Source: Corynebacterium fournieri (lineage in GTDB: Bacteria > Actinomycetota > Actinomycetes > Mycobacteriales > Mycobacteriaceae). From it: DNA of 64,000 bases. The notes beneath the pieces were generated by a model. That model was not told the origin of the DNA. It made no database searches and worked only from the letters and a program-made list of their open reading frames with translations. Shown in pieces: positions 36,019 through 48,448 of this stretch. The translations under genes were made by a program, and so were the position numbers. How positions within the stretch are numbered: the stretch's first letter is position 1; every line of letters begins with the position of its first letter. The stretch spans positions 1,240,001-1,304,000 of the forward strand of contig NZ_CP047210.1 in the NCBI RefSeq assembly GCF_030408775.1, written 5' to 3'.

Positions 36019-36029
36019 AATGCGCAATG

Positions 36030-37265
36030 TCACTGGGCGAGGCGCGCAATCGCATCCCAGATACGCACAGCGACCTCATGCTTCGTGCCGTCCGGAATCT
36101 CCTCTTCACGCCCGTCTGCGCTGAGCAACCACCCGCGGTTGCGCGTCTGGCCGAACACTCCACCGCCCGAAACCGAGTTGAGCATGAGAAGATCTGCCCC
36201 CTTGCGTTTCAGCTTCGCGCGCCCGTTTTCCAGTTCGTTGTCGGTCTCCGCCGCAAAACCGATGATGGTCGCCGCAGTCTCCCCCGCCTTACGCATCTGC
36301 ACCAGCCCCTTGAGGATGTCCGGGTTTTCAGCCAGGTGGATGGTAGACAACGCGCCATCGGACTTGCCCTTTTTCAGCTTCGTCTCCGCCTCGGACTCAG
36401 GCCGGAAATCGGCCACCGCCGCAGCCATGACAACAACGTCGGCGTGCGGGGCACGCTGCGCCATCGCTTGCTGCATCTCGCGGGTGGAGCGCACCTTGAT
36501 CACCTCCGCGCCGGACGGTGCCTCCAGCTCGTCTGTCGCACCGGCGACGATGGTCACCTCCGCGCCGCGCTGCGCCGCAATATCGCCGAGCGCATAGCCC
36601 TGCTTACCGGACGAGCGGTTGCCGATGTAGCGCACCGGGTCGATGTTCTCCTGCGTCCCGCCAGCGCTGATGAGCACCCGTTTGCCTGCCAGCGTCGGAA
36701 CCAACGGACCTGTCTGGTGCACCGTGCGGGCCAGCTCGGCAATCACGTGCGGCTCGGGCAACCGTCCCGGCCCGGTGTCCTTGCCGGTGAGCCGGCCGTG
36801 CGCGGGCTCGATGACGGAGATGCCGCGCTGGCGCAGCGCCTCCACGTTGGCCTGCGTGGCCGGGTTCAACCACATCTCCGTGTGCATCGCCGGAGCCAGT
36901 ACGACCGGGCAGGTAGCCACGAGGATCGTCGAGGTGAGCAGATCGTCTGCACGCCCCGCCGCGATACGGGCCATCAGGTCGGCGGTGGCAGGGGCGACAA
37001 CGATGAGGTCCGCCTCCTGCCCCAGCCGCACATGCTGCACCTCGTCGACGCGGGTGAACACCCCCGTATCCACCGGGTTGCCGCTGAGCGCTTCGAAGGT
37101 CGCCGCCCCCACGAAGTTCAACGCGTTGGCGGTGGGGATAACGCGCACCTCGTCGCCGCGTTCTTTGAAATCGCGCACGAGGTGGCAGGCCTTGTAGGCC
37201 GCGATGCCGCCGGCGACGCCGACGACTACGCGCAGAGGACGGGACGAGTGCAACGCTTCGCTCAT
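36030..37265 (-). CDS. coaBC: Bifunctional phosphopantothenoylcysteine decarboxylase / phosphopantothenate-cysteine ligase
   Basis: A 411-residue fusion in coenzyme A synthesis. The N-terminal flavoprotein CoaC half has VGVAGGIAAYKACHLV, the FMN/substrate motif APAMHTEMW (the actinobacterial form of PAMNxxMW) and a flap; the CoaB half begins near residue 190 with LISAGGTQENIDPVRYIGNRSSGKQG. The ATG at 37265 lies 8 bases after TATGCT, directly behind the rpoZ terminator. The GGAGG at 2 bases is too close to act normally, so a leaderless start is likely. Confidence 0.93.
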   Translation of the reverse strand: MSEALHSSRPLRVVVGVAGGIAAYKACHLVRDFKERGDEVRVIPTANALNFVGAATFEALSGNPVDTGVFTRVDEVQHVRLGQEADLIVVAPATADLMARIAAGRADDLLTSTILVATCPVVLAPAMHTEMWLNPATQANVEALRQRGISVIEPAHGRLTGKDTGPGRLPEPHVIAELARTVHQTGPLVPTLAGKRVLISAGGTQENIDPVRYIGNRSSGKQGYALGDIAAQRGAEVTIVAGATDELEAPSGAEVIKVRSTREMQQAMAQRAPHADVVVMAAAVADFRPESEAETKLKKGKSDGALSTIHLAENPDILKGLVQMRKAGETAATIIGFAAETDNELENGRAKLKRKGADLLMLNSVSGGGVFGQTRNRGWLLSADGREEEIPDGTKHEVAVRIWDAIARLAQ

Positions 37266-37273
37266 GGCCTCCA

Positions 37274-37279
37274 AGCATA
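37274..37279 (-). promoter_or_regulatory. -10 hexamer TATGCT for coaBC
   Basis: TATGCT on the minus strand ends 8 bases before the coaBC ATG and begins right after the U-tract of the rpoZ terminator. Confidence 0.5.
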
Positions 37280-37280
37280 C

Positions 37281-37320
37281 AAAACCGCCGCCGCCCAGCG
37301 GGATCGCTAGGCGGCGGCGG
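37281..37320 (-). terminator. Rho-independent terminator after rpoZ
   Basis: A perfect 11-base-pair GC stem (37310-37320 with 37285-37295) has a 14-base loop that can itself pair (AGCG/CGCT), followed on the minus strand by TTTTG. It ends the gmk-rpoZ transcript. Confidence 0.85.
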
Positions 37321-37365
37321 ATACGTTACGGCGCAAACAGCGCGCTCGGCGCTAGTGGCGGGACC

Positions 37366-37680
37366 TTACTGGCCTTCCTCGTGCTCGAGTAGACCAGCCT
37401 CAATCTCGCGCAGCGCGATAGACAACGGCTTCTCGCCCGGCTCCGGGGAGACCAGGGGGCCAATGAACTCGAAGACGCCGTCCTCGGAGTTCTGGTAGAA
37501 GCTGTTGATCTGGCGGGCACGCTTCGCGGCGAAGATGACGAGCGCGTACTTCGACGACACCTTGGTCAAAAGCTCGTCGATCGGGGGCGCAGTAATGCCC
37601 TCCGGCGTGTCGTAGACGCTCTCCTGCTGCGTCTCCTCAGCGGAGGACGCTTCCGACAGGTCCTTGGTTGTGTTGCTCAC
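37366..37680 (-). CDS. rpoZ: DNA-directed RNA polymerase omega subunit
   Basis: A 104-residue omega subunit. The conserved block [31 protein letters not shown] and the actinobacterial end [21 protein letters not shown] are present. It helps assemble and stabilise RNA polymerase. I chose the GTG at 37680 ([12 protein letters not shown]); a GTG at 37692 is possible. It follows gmk closely and ends at a strong terminator. Confidence 0.92.
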   Translation of the reverse strand: MSNTTKDLSEASSAEETQQESVYDTPEGITAPPIDELLTKVSSKYALVIFAAKRARQINSFYQNSEDGVFEFIGPLVSPEPGEKPLSIALREIEAGLLEHEEGQ

Positions 37681-37695
37681 GTGTAAACCCACTCG

Positions 37696-38283
37696 CTAAC
37701 TGTTGTTGGAAGATGTGCCTTGGAGGATATCGGCGATAGAAGCCACCGCGGTGTCCACGTCGTCGTTGACCACCACAACATCGAACTCCCCCTGCGCATC
37801 GAGCTCCTCCCGTGCGGTGGTGAGCCTACGCTCAATCACCTCGGGGGTCTCAGTGCCGCGACCGGTAAGGCGCTCGACCAGGATGTCCCAGGACGGCGGA
37901 GCCAGAAAAACGGTGTTCGCTTCCGGCAGCAGGCGCTTGATGTTGCGCGCGCCTACGAGGTCGACCTCGACAAGCACGGGGCGGCCGGCATCCAAAGCCT
38001 CATTGACGGGGCCGGCCGGAGTGCCGGAGCGCTGCAAGCCGCCGTGAATGTCGGCCCACTCCAGCATCTCCCCACGATCGATCCGGCCCTGGAATTGCTC
38101 GGGGCTGACAAAGAAGTAGTCTTTGCCGTCCACCTCACCCGGGCGCGGAGCGCGCGTGGTCATCGACACCGAGAAATACAGGTCCGGCACCGCACCGCGA
38201 AGGCGGCTGACCACCGTCGACTTACCCACCGCAGACGGGCCGGCCAGCACGACCAGCCGACCGCGGGGAGCCACCTCGGACAC
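37696..38283 (-). CDS. gmk: Guanylate kinase
   Basis: A 195-residue kinase that makes GDP from GMP. The P-loop is GPSAVGKST, the GMP-binding part has [22 protein letters not shown], and the lid region is [14 protein letters not shown]. The GTG start lies 2 bases after the mihF stop, so they are co-transcribed. Confidence 0.95.
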   Translation of the reverse strand: MSEVAPRGRLVVLAGPSAVGKSTVVSRLRGAVPDLYFSVSMTTRAPRPGEVDGKDYFFVSPEQFQGRIDRGEMLEWADIHGGLQRSGTPAGPVNEALDAGRPVLVEVDLVGARNIKRLLPEANTVFLAPPSWDILVERLTGRGTETPEVIERRLTTAREELDAQGEFDVVVVNDDVDTAVASIADILQGTSSNNS

Positions 38284-38285
38284 GC

Positions 38286-38609
38286 TTAGTTCTCTTCGTA
38301 GCCGAAGCGCTCGAGCAGCGCGCGACGCTGACGGTCGCCGAGACCACGCAGACGACGGGTCTGGGCGATCTCCAGCTCCTCCATGATCTCGCGAGCCTTG
38401 ACCTTGCCAACCTTCGGCATAGCCTCGAGGAGAGCGGAGACCTTGGTCTTGCCGATGATCTCGTCGGTGTCAGCCTTGTTCAGGACGTCCTGCAGCGTGG
38501 TCTCGCCGCGCTTGAGGGAAGCCTTCAGCTCGGCGCGGGCCTTGCGGGCCTCCGCTGCCTTCTCGAGGGCTGCCTTGCGCTGCTCATCGGTCAACTGTGG
38601 AAGTGCCAC
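38286..38609 (-). CDS. mihF: Actinobacterial integration host factor mIHF
   Basis: A 107-residue nucleoid-associated protein. It starts [22 protein letters not shown], a long helix, and ends with the helix-two-turn-helix DNA-binding part ([35 protein letters not shown]). This mIHF is unrelated to the HU-type IHF of proteobacteria. The GTG at 38609 follows GGAGGAA and matches the C. glutamicum start; an in-frame ATG at 38621 would precede the ribosome site. Confidence 0.95.
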   Translation of the reverse strand: MALPQLTDEQRKAALEKAAEARKARAELKASLKRGETTLQDVLNKADTDEIIGKTKVSALLEAMPKVGKVKAREIMEELEIAQTRRLRGLGDRQRRALLERFGYEEN

Positions 38610-38832
38610 GTGTTCCTCCATGTAATAGTTACGAACATTTTGTCCAGTCCGACATGTGCCGGATCCGGGGCGCACTCCGCCGAATGTCATCGGTGCAATT
38701 CGCCACGTTCCGCACAGTCTAACACTGCTTATTCGGCATCAGTTCCGCAGAGCGCGTTATCCACCGCATTTCTCCACGTCACCGTGCGACGGAACTAAAC
38801 TACCAGGGATTTTGCCGGGCGGTAAATAACCC
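38610..38832. promoter_or_regulatory. mihF upstream region, with candidate -10 box TAGACT at 38716-38721
   Basis: This 223-base spacer between pyrF and mihF holds no gene that I can support. On the minus strand TAGACT at 38721-38716 could be a mihF promoter, giving a leader of about 100 bases. GTAATAGTTAC (38622-38632), an inverted repeat, lies next to the ribosome site. No convincing terminator for pyrF is seen. Confidence 0.4.
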
Positions 38833-39651
38833 CTAGCGTTTCAGCTGTTTTCCCAGGTCAGATACTCGTTTGCGCAGCTCAGCCACGTCCGGTCCAGCCG
38901 TCAACACTGCGCGCGATACGCTCGGAAAAACCAGGTGTCCAACTTCGCCGGCAATCGCCTCCGCATCGGCCATCGTGGCCCCCTGCGCACCCACGCCCGG
39001 CATGAGCACCGGGGCGTTGAGGCGGTCCAGCACCGGCGGGGTGCTCACGGTGGCGCCGACGACCACACCGACGTGGCCAACGCCGTCGACCTGGTTGTAC
39101 TCCGCGCACTCGTCGACCATCCGTTGCGAGAGCATCCGGCCGTCGATAAGCCCTGTCTGCAACGCCTCTGCCTCCGGGTTCGAGTTCGCCGCCATGACGA
39201 ACACGCCCTTGCCGTGCTCCGCCGCGAGCTCAATTGCAGGCGCGAGCGAACCGACACCGAGGTACGGCGTCAGCGTGAGCGCATCGGCCTCCAAGGGCGC
39301 GCCAGGCGCCAACCAGGCAGACGCGTATCCGGCCATGGTGGAGCCGATGTCGCCGCGCTTCGCGTCTGCAATCACCAGCGTGCCGCGCTCACGCAGCGCA
39401 GCCAGCGTCGCTTCGAGCACGGAAAAGCCCGCAGCGCCGAAGCGCTCGAAAAACGCCACTTGAGGCTTGACTGCGGCGACGTGACCGGCAAACGCGTCCA
39501 CACAGATCTCCGCGAACGACCGGAGGCCGTCCACAGTATCCGCAAGCCCCCACTGCTGAAGCAGCGCGGCGTGCGGGTCAATGCCCACGCACACCCGGCC
39601 GAACTCGCTGCCCGCCTCAACGAGCCGGTTGCTGAAGATCTGCTTCGCCAT
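38833..39651 (-). CDS. pyrF: Orotidine 5'-phosphate decarboxylase (type 2)
   Basis: A 272-residue enzyme, the last step to UMP. It belongs to the longer mycobacterial/corynebacterial class: CVGIDPHAALL near the start, VKPQVAFFERFGAAG, and the catalytic LVIADAKRGDIGSTMAGYA. Its ATG directly follows the TAA of carB (TAAATG), so it is coupled to it. Last gene of the pyr operon. Confidence 0.95.
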   Translation of the reverse strand: MAKQIFSNRLVEAGSEFGRVCVGIDPHAALLQQWGLADTVDGLRSFAEICVDAFAGHVAAVKPQVAFFERFGAAGFSVLEATLAALRERGTLVIADAKRGDIGSTMAGYASAWLAPGAPLEADALTLTPYLGVGSLAPAIELAAEHGKGVFVMAANSNPEAEALQTGLIDGRMLSQRMVDECAEYNQVDGVGHVGVVVGATVSTPPVLDRLNAPVLMPGVGAQGATMADAEAIAGEVGHLVFPSVSRAVLTAGPDVAELRKRVSDLGKQLKR

Positions 39652-43011
<3,360 letters not shown>

Positions 43012-43032
43012 ATCTTGCCTTCCTGGTGTTGC

Positions 43033-44184
43033 TTACTGCGCCCGGTGCTGCTGCATAAGGTCGATGAACTGGTCGAACAGGGGGTTCGCGTCGTGCGGGC
43101 CCGCTGCGGACTCAGGGTGGTACTGCACTGAGTAGGCCATCCCGTTTTCCAGCGCCACGCCCTCCACAACGCCGTCGTTGAGGCAGGTGTGGGTGATCAC
43201 CGCGGGGCCGAAGTCGGTGTCGAACTTGCCGCCCGGGCCGACGCCCTCCGGCGCCTGAAGGGCGAATCCGTGGTTTTGGCTGGTGATGTCGATCTTTCCA
43301 GTGAGGTGGTTTTTCACCGGTACGTTCACGCCGCGGTGGCCGAACTTCATCTTGTAGGTCTGAAGCCCCAGCGCGCGGCCGAGGATCTGGTTGCCGAAGC
43401 AGATGCCGAACAGGGGTACGCCCGCCTCAATCACCTGGCGGGAGATTTCCACCATTTTGTCGGCGGTGGCGGGGTCGCCGGGGCCGTTGGAGATGAACAC
43501 GCCGTCGGGGTTGTACTGCGCGATCTCGTCGTACGGGGTGTCGGCCGGCACCACGACGGTCTCGATTCCGCGGGAGGCGAACTGCTCCGGCGTGGCCATC
43601 TTGATGCCCATGTCGTAGGCCACCACGGTGAAGCGCTTCTTGTCGCGCGCGGGGATGGTGTAGGGCTGGCTGGTGGTCACCTCGCCTGCGAGGTCCGCGC
43701 CTGCCATCGAGTTCGGCTCGTTGAGCTGAGCTCGCAGCTTGTCGACGTCTTCCAGTGCCTCCTCCCCCGTGAAAATGCCGGCCGCGATCGAACCGTTGTT
43801 GCGCAGGTGGCGCACCAGGCTGCGGGTGTCCACACCGTAGATGCCGACGATGCCCTGGGCCTTCATCTCGTCTTCGAGGCTGCGCTGGGCCCGCCAGCTG
43901 GACACGCGGCGCGACAGGTCGCGGATAACGTAGCCTGCGGCCCAGATCCTGTCGTCGTGGCTTTCGCTGTCCTCGTCGTTCCAGCCGGTGTTGCCGATCT
44001 GCGGGGCGGTGGCCACCACAATCTGGCGGTGATAGGACGGATCCGTCAACGTCTCCTGGTAGCCGGTCATTGCCGTGGTGAATACGGCCTCGCCGAGGGT
44101 GCGGCCCGACGCGCCGAACGCGTAGCCGGGGTACGACGTGCCGTCCGCCAAGACCAGAACTGCGGGGGTGCGGTTGTTGCTCAT
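43033..44184 (-). CDS. carA: Carbamoyl-phosphate synthase, small (glutaminase) subunit
   Basis: A 383-residue class I glutamine amidotransferase that feeds ammonia to CarB. The N-terminal half has FGASGRTLGEAVFTTAMTGYQETLTDPSY; the glutaminase half has GVFISNGPGDPA, the nucleophile loop GICFGNQILG, and HPESAAGPHD with the catalytic His. Its ATG shares one base with the pyrC stop (TAATG). Confidence 0.96.
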   Translation of the reverse strand: MSNNRTPAVLVLADGTSYPGYAFGASGRTLGEAVFTTAMTGYQETLTDPSYHRQIVVATAPQIGNTGWNDEDSESHDDRIWAAGYVIRDLSRRVSSWRAQRSLEDEMKAQGIVGIYGVDTRSLVRHLRNNGSIAAGIFTGEEALEDVDKLRAQLNEPNSMAGADLAGEVTTSQPYTIPARDKKRFTVVAYDMGIKMATPEQFASRGIETVVVPADTPYDEIAQYNPDGVFISNGPGDPATADKMVEISRQVIEAGVPLFGICFGNQILGRALGLQTYKMKFGHRGVNVPVKNHLTGKIDITSQNHGFALQAPEGVGPGGKFDTDFGPAVITHTCLNDGVVEGVALENGMAYSVQYHPESAAGPHDANPLFDQFIDLMQQHRAQ

Positions 44185-45467
44185 TAGGAATCCTTCTCCA
44201 TGTAAGTGGTCTTGCCGCGCAGCCAGGTGGCAGCTACGCGCGCGGTGAATTCGATGCCTTCGTAGGGGGTGTTGGAGGCCTTGGACGCCATGTCGGCACC
44301 GCGTGCGGTCCAGGGGGCTTGCGGGTCCACGAGCACCAGGTTCGCCGGCTCGCCCACAGCGATCGGGCGACCCTGGTCCGCAAGACGCAGAATTTCGGCG
44401 GGACGCTCACTCATGACCTTGGCCACGAAGCGCCAATCCGCCAATCCGCTCTCCACAAAGATGCGGTGCACCACGGCCAGCGAGGTTTCCAGCCCGAGCA
44501 TGCCCGGCTTGGCGTGCTCGAACTCCACGCATTTGTCCTCGGAGCCGTGCGGGGCGTGGTCGGTGGCAACCACGTCGACGGTGCCGTCGAGAAGCGCCTG
44601 CTTGAGCGCCTCGGCGTCGCGTGACTCGCGCAGCGGCGGGTTGACGCGGAACAGGCCGTCGTAGCTCGCCAGCTTTTCGTCGGTGAGCAGGAGGTGGTGC
44701 GGGGTGACCTCGGCGGTGACCTCGATTCCCTGGGACTTAGCAAAGCGCAGCAGCTCTACTGTGCCTTCCGTCGACGCGTGGCACAGGTGGTAGCGCCCGC
44801 CGTAGTCGCGGGTCATGATCGCGTCGCGCGCCACGATGGATTCCTCAGCGACACGCGGCCAACCGCGCAGCCCCAGGCGGGCGGCCTGCTCGCCTTCGTG
44901 TGCGGCGGCACCGACAGTCATGCGGTGGTCCTCGGCGTGCTGCGCAAGCACCACGTCATGCGCCTTTGCGTACTCGATTGCGCGCCGCATCAGCTGCGGG
45001 TCGTTGACGCACTTGCCGTCGTCGGAGAACATGCGCACGCCGCTGCGCGCCATCAGTCCGATCTCGGTGAGCTGTTCGCCCTTGAGGCCTTGGGTGATGG
45101 AGCCGACCGGGTAGACGTCGCACTTGCCGTACACCTGGCCTTTATCCCACACCGCCTCAGCCAAAAACGGCTGGTCAATTACCGGGTTGGTGTTGGCCAT
45201 CGTAAACACCGCGGTAAACCCGCCTTTGGCAGCGGCGTCGGAGCCGGTGGCGATGGTCTCGGTGTCCTCGCGTCCCGGCTCGCGCAGGTGCACGTGCATA
45301 TCAACCAGGCCCGGCAGCAAAACGTTGCCGCCGCAGTCCACAACCTCGTCGGCGTCGTCGAATGGGTTTTCACCCATGGAGTCGATGACGCCGTCTTCGA
45401 CGTCGATAAGAATGTTGGTCTCGTCCTCGCCGTACGGCCGGACGTTGTTGAGCGCGAGCGTAGTCAC
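44184..45467 (-). CDS. pyrC: Dihydroorotase
   Basis: A 427-residue amidohydrolase of the multifunctional/class I type. Zinc ligands are in [10 protein letters not shown], in the HLCHAST region and in [11 protein letters not shown]; the substrate loop is also conserved. It closes the ring to give dihydroorotate. The GTG at 45467 overlaps the pyrB stop (GTGA). Confidence 0.95.
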   Translation of the reverse strand: MTTLALNNVRPYGEDETNILIDVEDGVIDSMGENPFDDADEVVDCGGNVLLPGLVDMHVHLREPGREDTETIATGSDAAAKGGFTAVFTMANTNPVIDQPFLAEAVWDKGQVYGKCDVYPVGSITQGLKGEQLTEIGLMARSGVRMFSDDGKCVNDPQLMRRAIEYAKAHDVVLAQHAEDHRMTVGAAAHEGEQAARLGLRGWPRVAEESIVARDAIMTRDYGGRYHLCHASTEGTVELLRFAKSQGIEVTAEVTPHHLLLTDEKLASYDGLFRVNPPLRESRDAEALKQALLDGTVDVVATDHAPHGSEDKCVEFEHAKPGMLGLETSLAVVHRIFVESGLADWRFVAKVMSERPAEILRLADQGRPIAVGEPANLVLVDPQAPWTARGADMASKASNTPYEGIEFTARVAATWLRGKTTYMEKDS

Positions 45468-46411
45468 TTGGAGGCTCCTTCCTCATTGCCGCTCTCACCG
45501 GATCCGGAGAGCAGGGTAAACAGCACGGCCATGCGTGTGTACACGCCGTTCGACACCTGGCCCAGCACCACGGCGTTGTCGCGGTCCGCGACGTCGAAGT
45601 TGATTTCCATGCCGCGCAGCATGGGGCCCGGGTGCATGATCAGCGCGGAGTCCTTCATGCGATCCGCGCGATCCTTGCTCAGGCCGTACAAGGTGGCGTA
45701 CTCGCGGTGCGACGGGAAGAACCCGCCCTGCATGCGCTCGGCCTGCACGCGCAGCATCATCACCACGTCCGCCTGTTCGATCTCGGCGTCGAAGTCGTAG
45801 GCGACGCGCGCCGGCCAGAACTCCACCCCGGTGGGCAGAAGCGTCGGCGGAGCCACCAGCACGACTTCAGCGCCCAGCGTGTGCAGCAGGTCCACGTTGG
45901 ACCGCGCCACACGCGAGTGGAGGATGTCGCCGACGATGAGGACGGTCTTGCCAGCCACGTCGCCGATGTGCTGGCGCATCGTCACCGCGTCCAGCAACGC
46001 CTGGGTCGGGTGCTGGTGCTGGCCGTCGCCGGCGTTGATGATGCTCGTCTCCGGCAGCCACTTCCTCAGCAGCTGCGCCGCGCCGGAGGCCGGGTGGCGC
46101 ATGATAATTGCGTCGGCGCCCACGGCCTCGAGCGCGGAGGCGGTGTCTTTGAGCGACTCGCCCTTTTTCACCGAAGACGACGACGCAGACAGATTGATCA
46201 CGTCTGCGCTCATCCACTTGCCCGCCGTTTCGAAGGAGGAGCGGGTGCGTGTGGAGTTTTCGTAGAACAGGGTCATCACCGTGCGCCCGCGCAGGGTGGG
46301 CAGCTTCTTGATTTCGCGGCCGTCCAACGCCTCGCGGAACCGGTCGGCCTCGTCCATCAAGCCGACGATCTCGTCGCGGGTGAGGTCTGCAATGTCGATG
46401 AGGTGCTTCAT
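45464..46411 (-). CDS. pyrB: Aspartate carbamoyltransferase, catalytic chain
   Basis: A 315-residue enzyme joining carbamoyl phosphate to aspartate. Motifs are the phosphate loop [13 protein letters not shown], the 80s-loop [26 protein letters not shown] and HPGPMLRG. No pyrI regulatory-chain gene is present, so it is of the unregulated class. The C-terminal tail ([12 protein letters not shown]) is polar. It starts 10 bases after pyrR. Confidence 0.95.
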   Translation of the reverse strand: MKHLIDIADLTRDEIVGLMDEADRFREALDGREIKKLPTLRGRTVMTLFYENSTRTRSSFETAGKWMSADVINLSASSSSVKKGESLKDTASALEAVGADAIIMRHPASGAAQLLRKWLPETSIINAGDGQHQHPTQALLDAVTMRQHIGDVAGKTVLIVGDILHSRVARSNVDLLHTLGAEVVLVAPPTLLPTGVEFWPARVAYDFDAEIEQADVVMMLRVQAERMQGGFFPSHREYATLYGLSKDRADRMKDSALIMHPGPMLRGMEINFDVADRDNAVVLGQVSNGVYTRMAVLFTLLSGSGESGNEEGASK

Positions 46412-46421
46412 TGATGTCTCC

Positions 46422-46982
46422 CTAGTCAGCCCGAATCAGGGCAACGCGGTCCTCGGCGTCGAGCGGCGTCAGCGAAACCGTGACGTCCTCGTCCTTTGAG
46501 GTGGGGATGTTTTTGCCCACGTAGTCCGCGCGGATGGGCAGTTCGCGGTGGCCACGGTCGACCAGGACCGCCAATTGGATTGCGCTGGGGCGGCCGATAT
46601 CGCGCAGAGAGTCCAACGCGGCGCGGATGGTGCGCCCGGAGTAGAGCACGTCGTCGACCAGAATGACCACTGCCCCGTCGATGTCGACCGGGACGTTGGT
46701 GGGCCGCAGCGCGCGGTGGGGCCGGTTGCGCAAGTCGTCGCGGTAGAGCGTGACGTCCAAGCTGCCCACGGGGATTGCCACCCCGGAAAATTCCTCCACG
46801 GCTTCAGCGATGCGCTGCGCCAGCGGCACGCCTCCAGAGGGGATGCCCAGCAGCACAATTTGCGGGCTGGCAGCGTCGTCCAGTGCCGTTTTCTCGATGA
46901 TCTGGTGCGCGATGCGTGCAACAGTGCGGACAACGTCCTGAGCGTTCAACAACTCGACGGTCGACCGTTCGTTTCCACTCAT
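46422..46982 (-). CDS. pyrR: PyrR, pyrimidine operon RNA-binding regulator / uracil phosphoribosyltransferase
   Basis: A 186-residue PRTase-fold protein. The PRPP loop [20 protein letters not shown] is intact, and [15 protein letters not shown] and [12 protein letters not shown] match PyrR. In this family UMP-bound PyrR binds pyr mRNA. First gene of pyrR-pyrB-pyrC-carA-carB-pyrF. The ATG follows GGAAGGAGG, which directly abuts a hairpin with the PyrR-binding core (46996-47011), pointing to translational autoregulation. Confidence 0.95.
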   Translation of the reverse strand: MSGNERSTVELLNAQDVVRTVARIAHQIIEKTALDDAASPQIVLLGIPSGGVPLAQRIAEAVEEFSGVAIPVGSLDVTLYRDDLRNRPHRALRPTNVPVDIDGAVVILVDDVLYSGRTIRAALDSLRDIGRPSAIQLAVLVDRGHRELPIRADYVGKNIPTSKDEDVTVSLTPLDAEDRVALIRAD

Positions 46983-46995
46983 CGAACCTCCTTCC

Positions 46996-47011
46996 CCGCC
47001 TCACAGTGCGG
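46996..47011 (-). promoter_or_regulatory. Candidate PyrR-binding RNA hairpin before pyrR
   Basis: In the pyrR leader CCGC and GCGG pair around ACTGTGAG. The sequence CTGTGAGGC fits the CNGNGAGGY core of the PyrR RNA-binding loop known from Bacillus (ARUCCNGNGAGGYU). It ends two bases before AAGGAGG, so PyrR bound here would block translation start, as reported for mycobacterial pyrR. Confidence 0.65.
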
Positions 47012-47033
47012 AATTTAAAGGATTTCGAGCCGA

Positions 47034-47048
47034 CCCCGCCTGCCGGGG
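47034..47048 (-). other. Second small hairpin in the pyrR upstream region
   Basis: CCCCG (47034-47038) pairs with CGGGG (47044-47048) over a 5-base loop, 50-65 bases upstream of pyrR. Its role is unknown; it could stabilise the leader. Confidence 0.4.
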
Positions 47049-47116
47049 CCAGATGTAGTCTTGGGACCGCGTTTCACCTTAGCAGCTGCACTTCTCAACC
47101 GTGAAGGATTCCAACC

Positions 47117-48448
47117 ATGGGCATCCATGCCGAGCACACGCTCCCCTTCGACCGCGACACCGTCTGGCGGTGGCACACCCGCCCCGGCGCCGTCACACGG
47201 CTCACGCCCGGGTTTTTGCCGATGCGGGTGGCGCGCGAAGCTGCGTCGATACGCAGCGGCACCACCGTGTTTTCGCTGCCCGCCGGCCAGCAATGGGTCG
47301 CGCGCCACCTGGATAGCGGCTACGTCGCCGGCCACCAGTTCACCGATGTTGCGGCCAACCAGCCGGTGCGCGCCGCGACGCAGTGGCGCCACGTGCACCG
47401 GTTCGAGGACGCGGGCCAAGGCACACTGCTTATCGACGACGTCTCCGCCCGCATCCCCGAACCCCTGCTCCGCCCAGCCTGGGCCTACCGCCAGCGCCAA
47501 CTGCTTGAAGACCTGAAGTTCATCGCATCTTTGCCCCGCACAGCACCGAAAACGGTGGCCATGACCGGCTCCAGCGGCCTAGTGGGCACGCACCTGCGCG
47601 CGCAGTTGACCACCGCCGGCCACACAGTGATCCCGCTGGTGCGCGGTGCTGCCGGCCCAGGCGAGCGCCACTGGGAGATGGACAACCCCTCCCCCGATCT
47701 CCTGCGCGGTGTTGACGCTGTCGTGCACCTCGCCGGCGAGACCATCATGGGCAGGTTCACCGACGAGAAAAAGCGCAAGATCCAGGATTCGCGCGTGGAG
47801 CCGACCCGAAAACTCGCCCGGCTGGCCGCGGATTCGGGCGTCGAGGTGTTCGTCGGCGCCTCCGCCGTCGGCTACTACGGCACCGACGCCGGCAGCTTCC
47901 CCCACACCGAAGCCGACGGTCCGGGCGAAGGGTTCCTCGCGGAAGTGTGCGAGGCTTGGGAAGAAGCCGCCCGCGTCGAGGGGCTTCGCACCGTGCACAT
48001 CCGCACCGGCCTGGCGCTTTCCGGCGCCGGTGGACTGCTGCCGGTGCTCAAAGCGAGCGTGAACGCCGGGTTGACCGCCCAGTTCGGCGCAGGCGACTTC
48101 TGGATGAGCTGGGTGGCGCTGGACGACCTGACGGACTTCTACGTCCGCGCGCTGCTCGACACCACGGTGTCGGGCCCCGTCAACGCCACCTCCCCGGAGC
48201 CTGTAACCAACGCGGAGATGTCCGCTGCCCTGGCCGCGCTGCTGCACCGTCCGAATCTTCTGGCCATCCCGGCGTTCGGCCCGAAGCTGCTGCTCGGAGA
48301 CGAGGGCGCGCACGAGTTGGCGCTGGCGGACCAGCGGGTCGTGCCCACCGTCGCCGCTGAGCGCGGCTGGCAGATGCGCTACCCCACCCTCGAGGCGGCA
48401 CTGCGCCACGAACTGGGCCGGGAGCAGCTGCTAGTCTCGCAAGGGTGA
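47117..48448 (+). CDS. SRPBCC-domain / TIGR01777-type NAD-binding epimerase-like fusion protein
   Basis: A 443-residue fusion. The first 145 residues resemble a START/SRPBCC ligand-binding domain (IHAEHTLPFDRDTVWRWHTRPGA). From about residue 152 a short-chain-dehydrogenase-like Rossmann domain follows: AMTGSSGLVGTHL, DAVVHLAGETI, a GASAVGYYG segment holding the Tyr and, at the end, the DUF1731-type motif (LLLGDEGAHELALADQRVVP). TIGR01777 proteins (YfcH, SULA-like) lack a proven reaction. Divergent from pyrR; stop overlaps the next gene. ATG after GAAGGA. Confidence 0.85.
   Translation: MGIHAEHTLPFDRDTVWRWHTRPGAVTRLTPGFLPMRVAREAASIRSGTTVFSLPAGQQWVARHLDSGYVAGHQFTDVAANQPVRAATQWRHVHRFEDAGQGTLLIDDVSARIPEPLLRPAWAYRQRQLLEDLKFIASLPRTAPKTVAMTGSSGLVGTHLRAQLTTAGHTVIPLVRGAAGPGERHWEMDNPSPDLLRGVDAVVHLAGETIMGRFTDEKKRKIQDSRVEPTRKLARLAADSGVEVFVGASAVGYYGTDAGSFPHTEADGPGEGFLAEVCEAWEEAARVEGLRTVHIRTGLALSGAGGLLPVLKASVNAGLTAQFGAGDFWMSWVALDDLTDFYVRALLDTTVSGPVNATSPEPVTNAEMSAALAALLHRPNLLAIPAFGPKLLLGDEGAHELALADQRVVPTVAAERGWQMRYPTLEAALRHELGREQLLVSQG
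48432..48437 (+). promoter_or_regulatory. -10 hexamer TAGTCT for a leaderless YbjN-like gene
   Basis: TAGTCT lies in the last codons of the upstream gene, 7 bases before the GTG at 48445. Confidence 0.45.

Noticed and set aside
35889-36029. SAM riboswitch before metK
   Set aside because: No SAM-I type stem arrangement or T-rich terminator is visible in the leader; the McbR-type operator explains regulation better.
36027-37310. Open frame of 427 codons on the plus strand opposite coaBC
   Set aside because: Antisense shadow of a clearly identified gene; no conserved motif.
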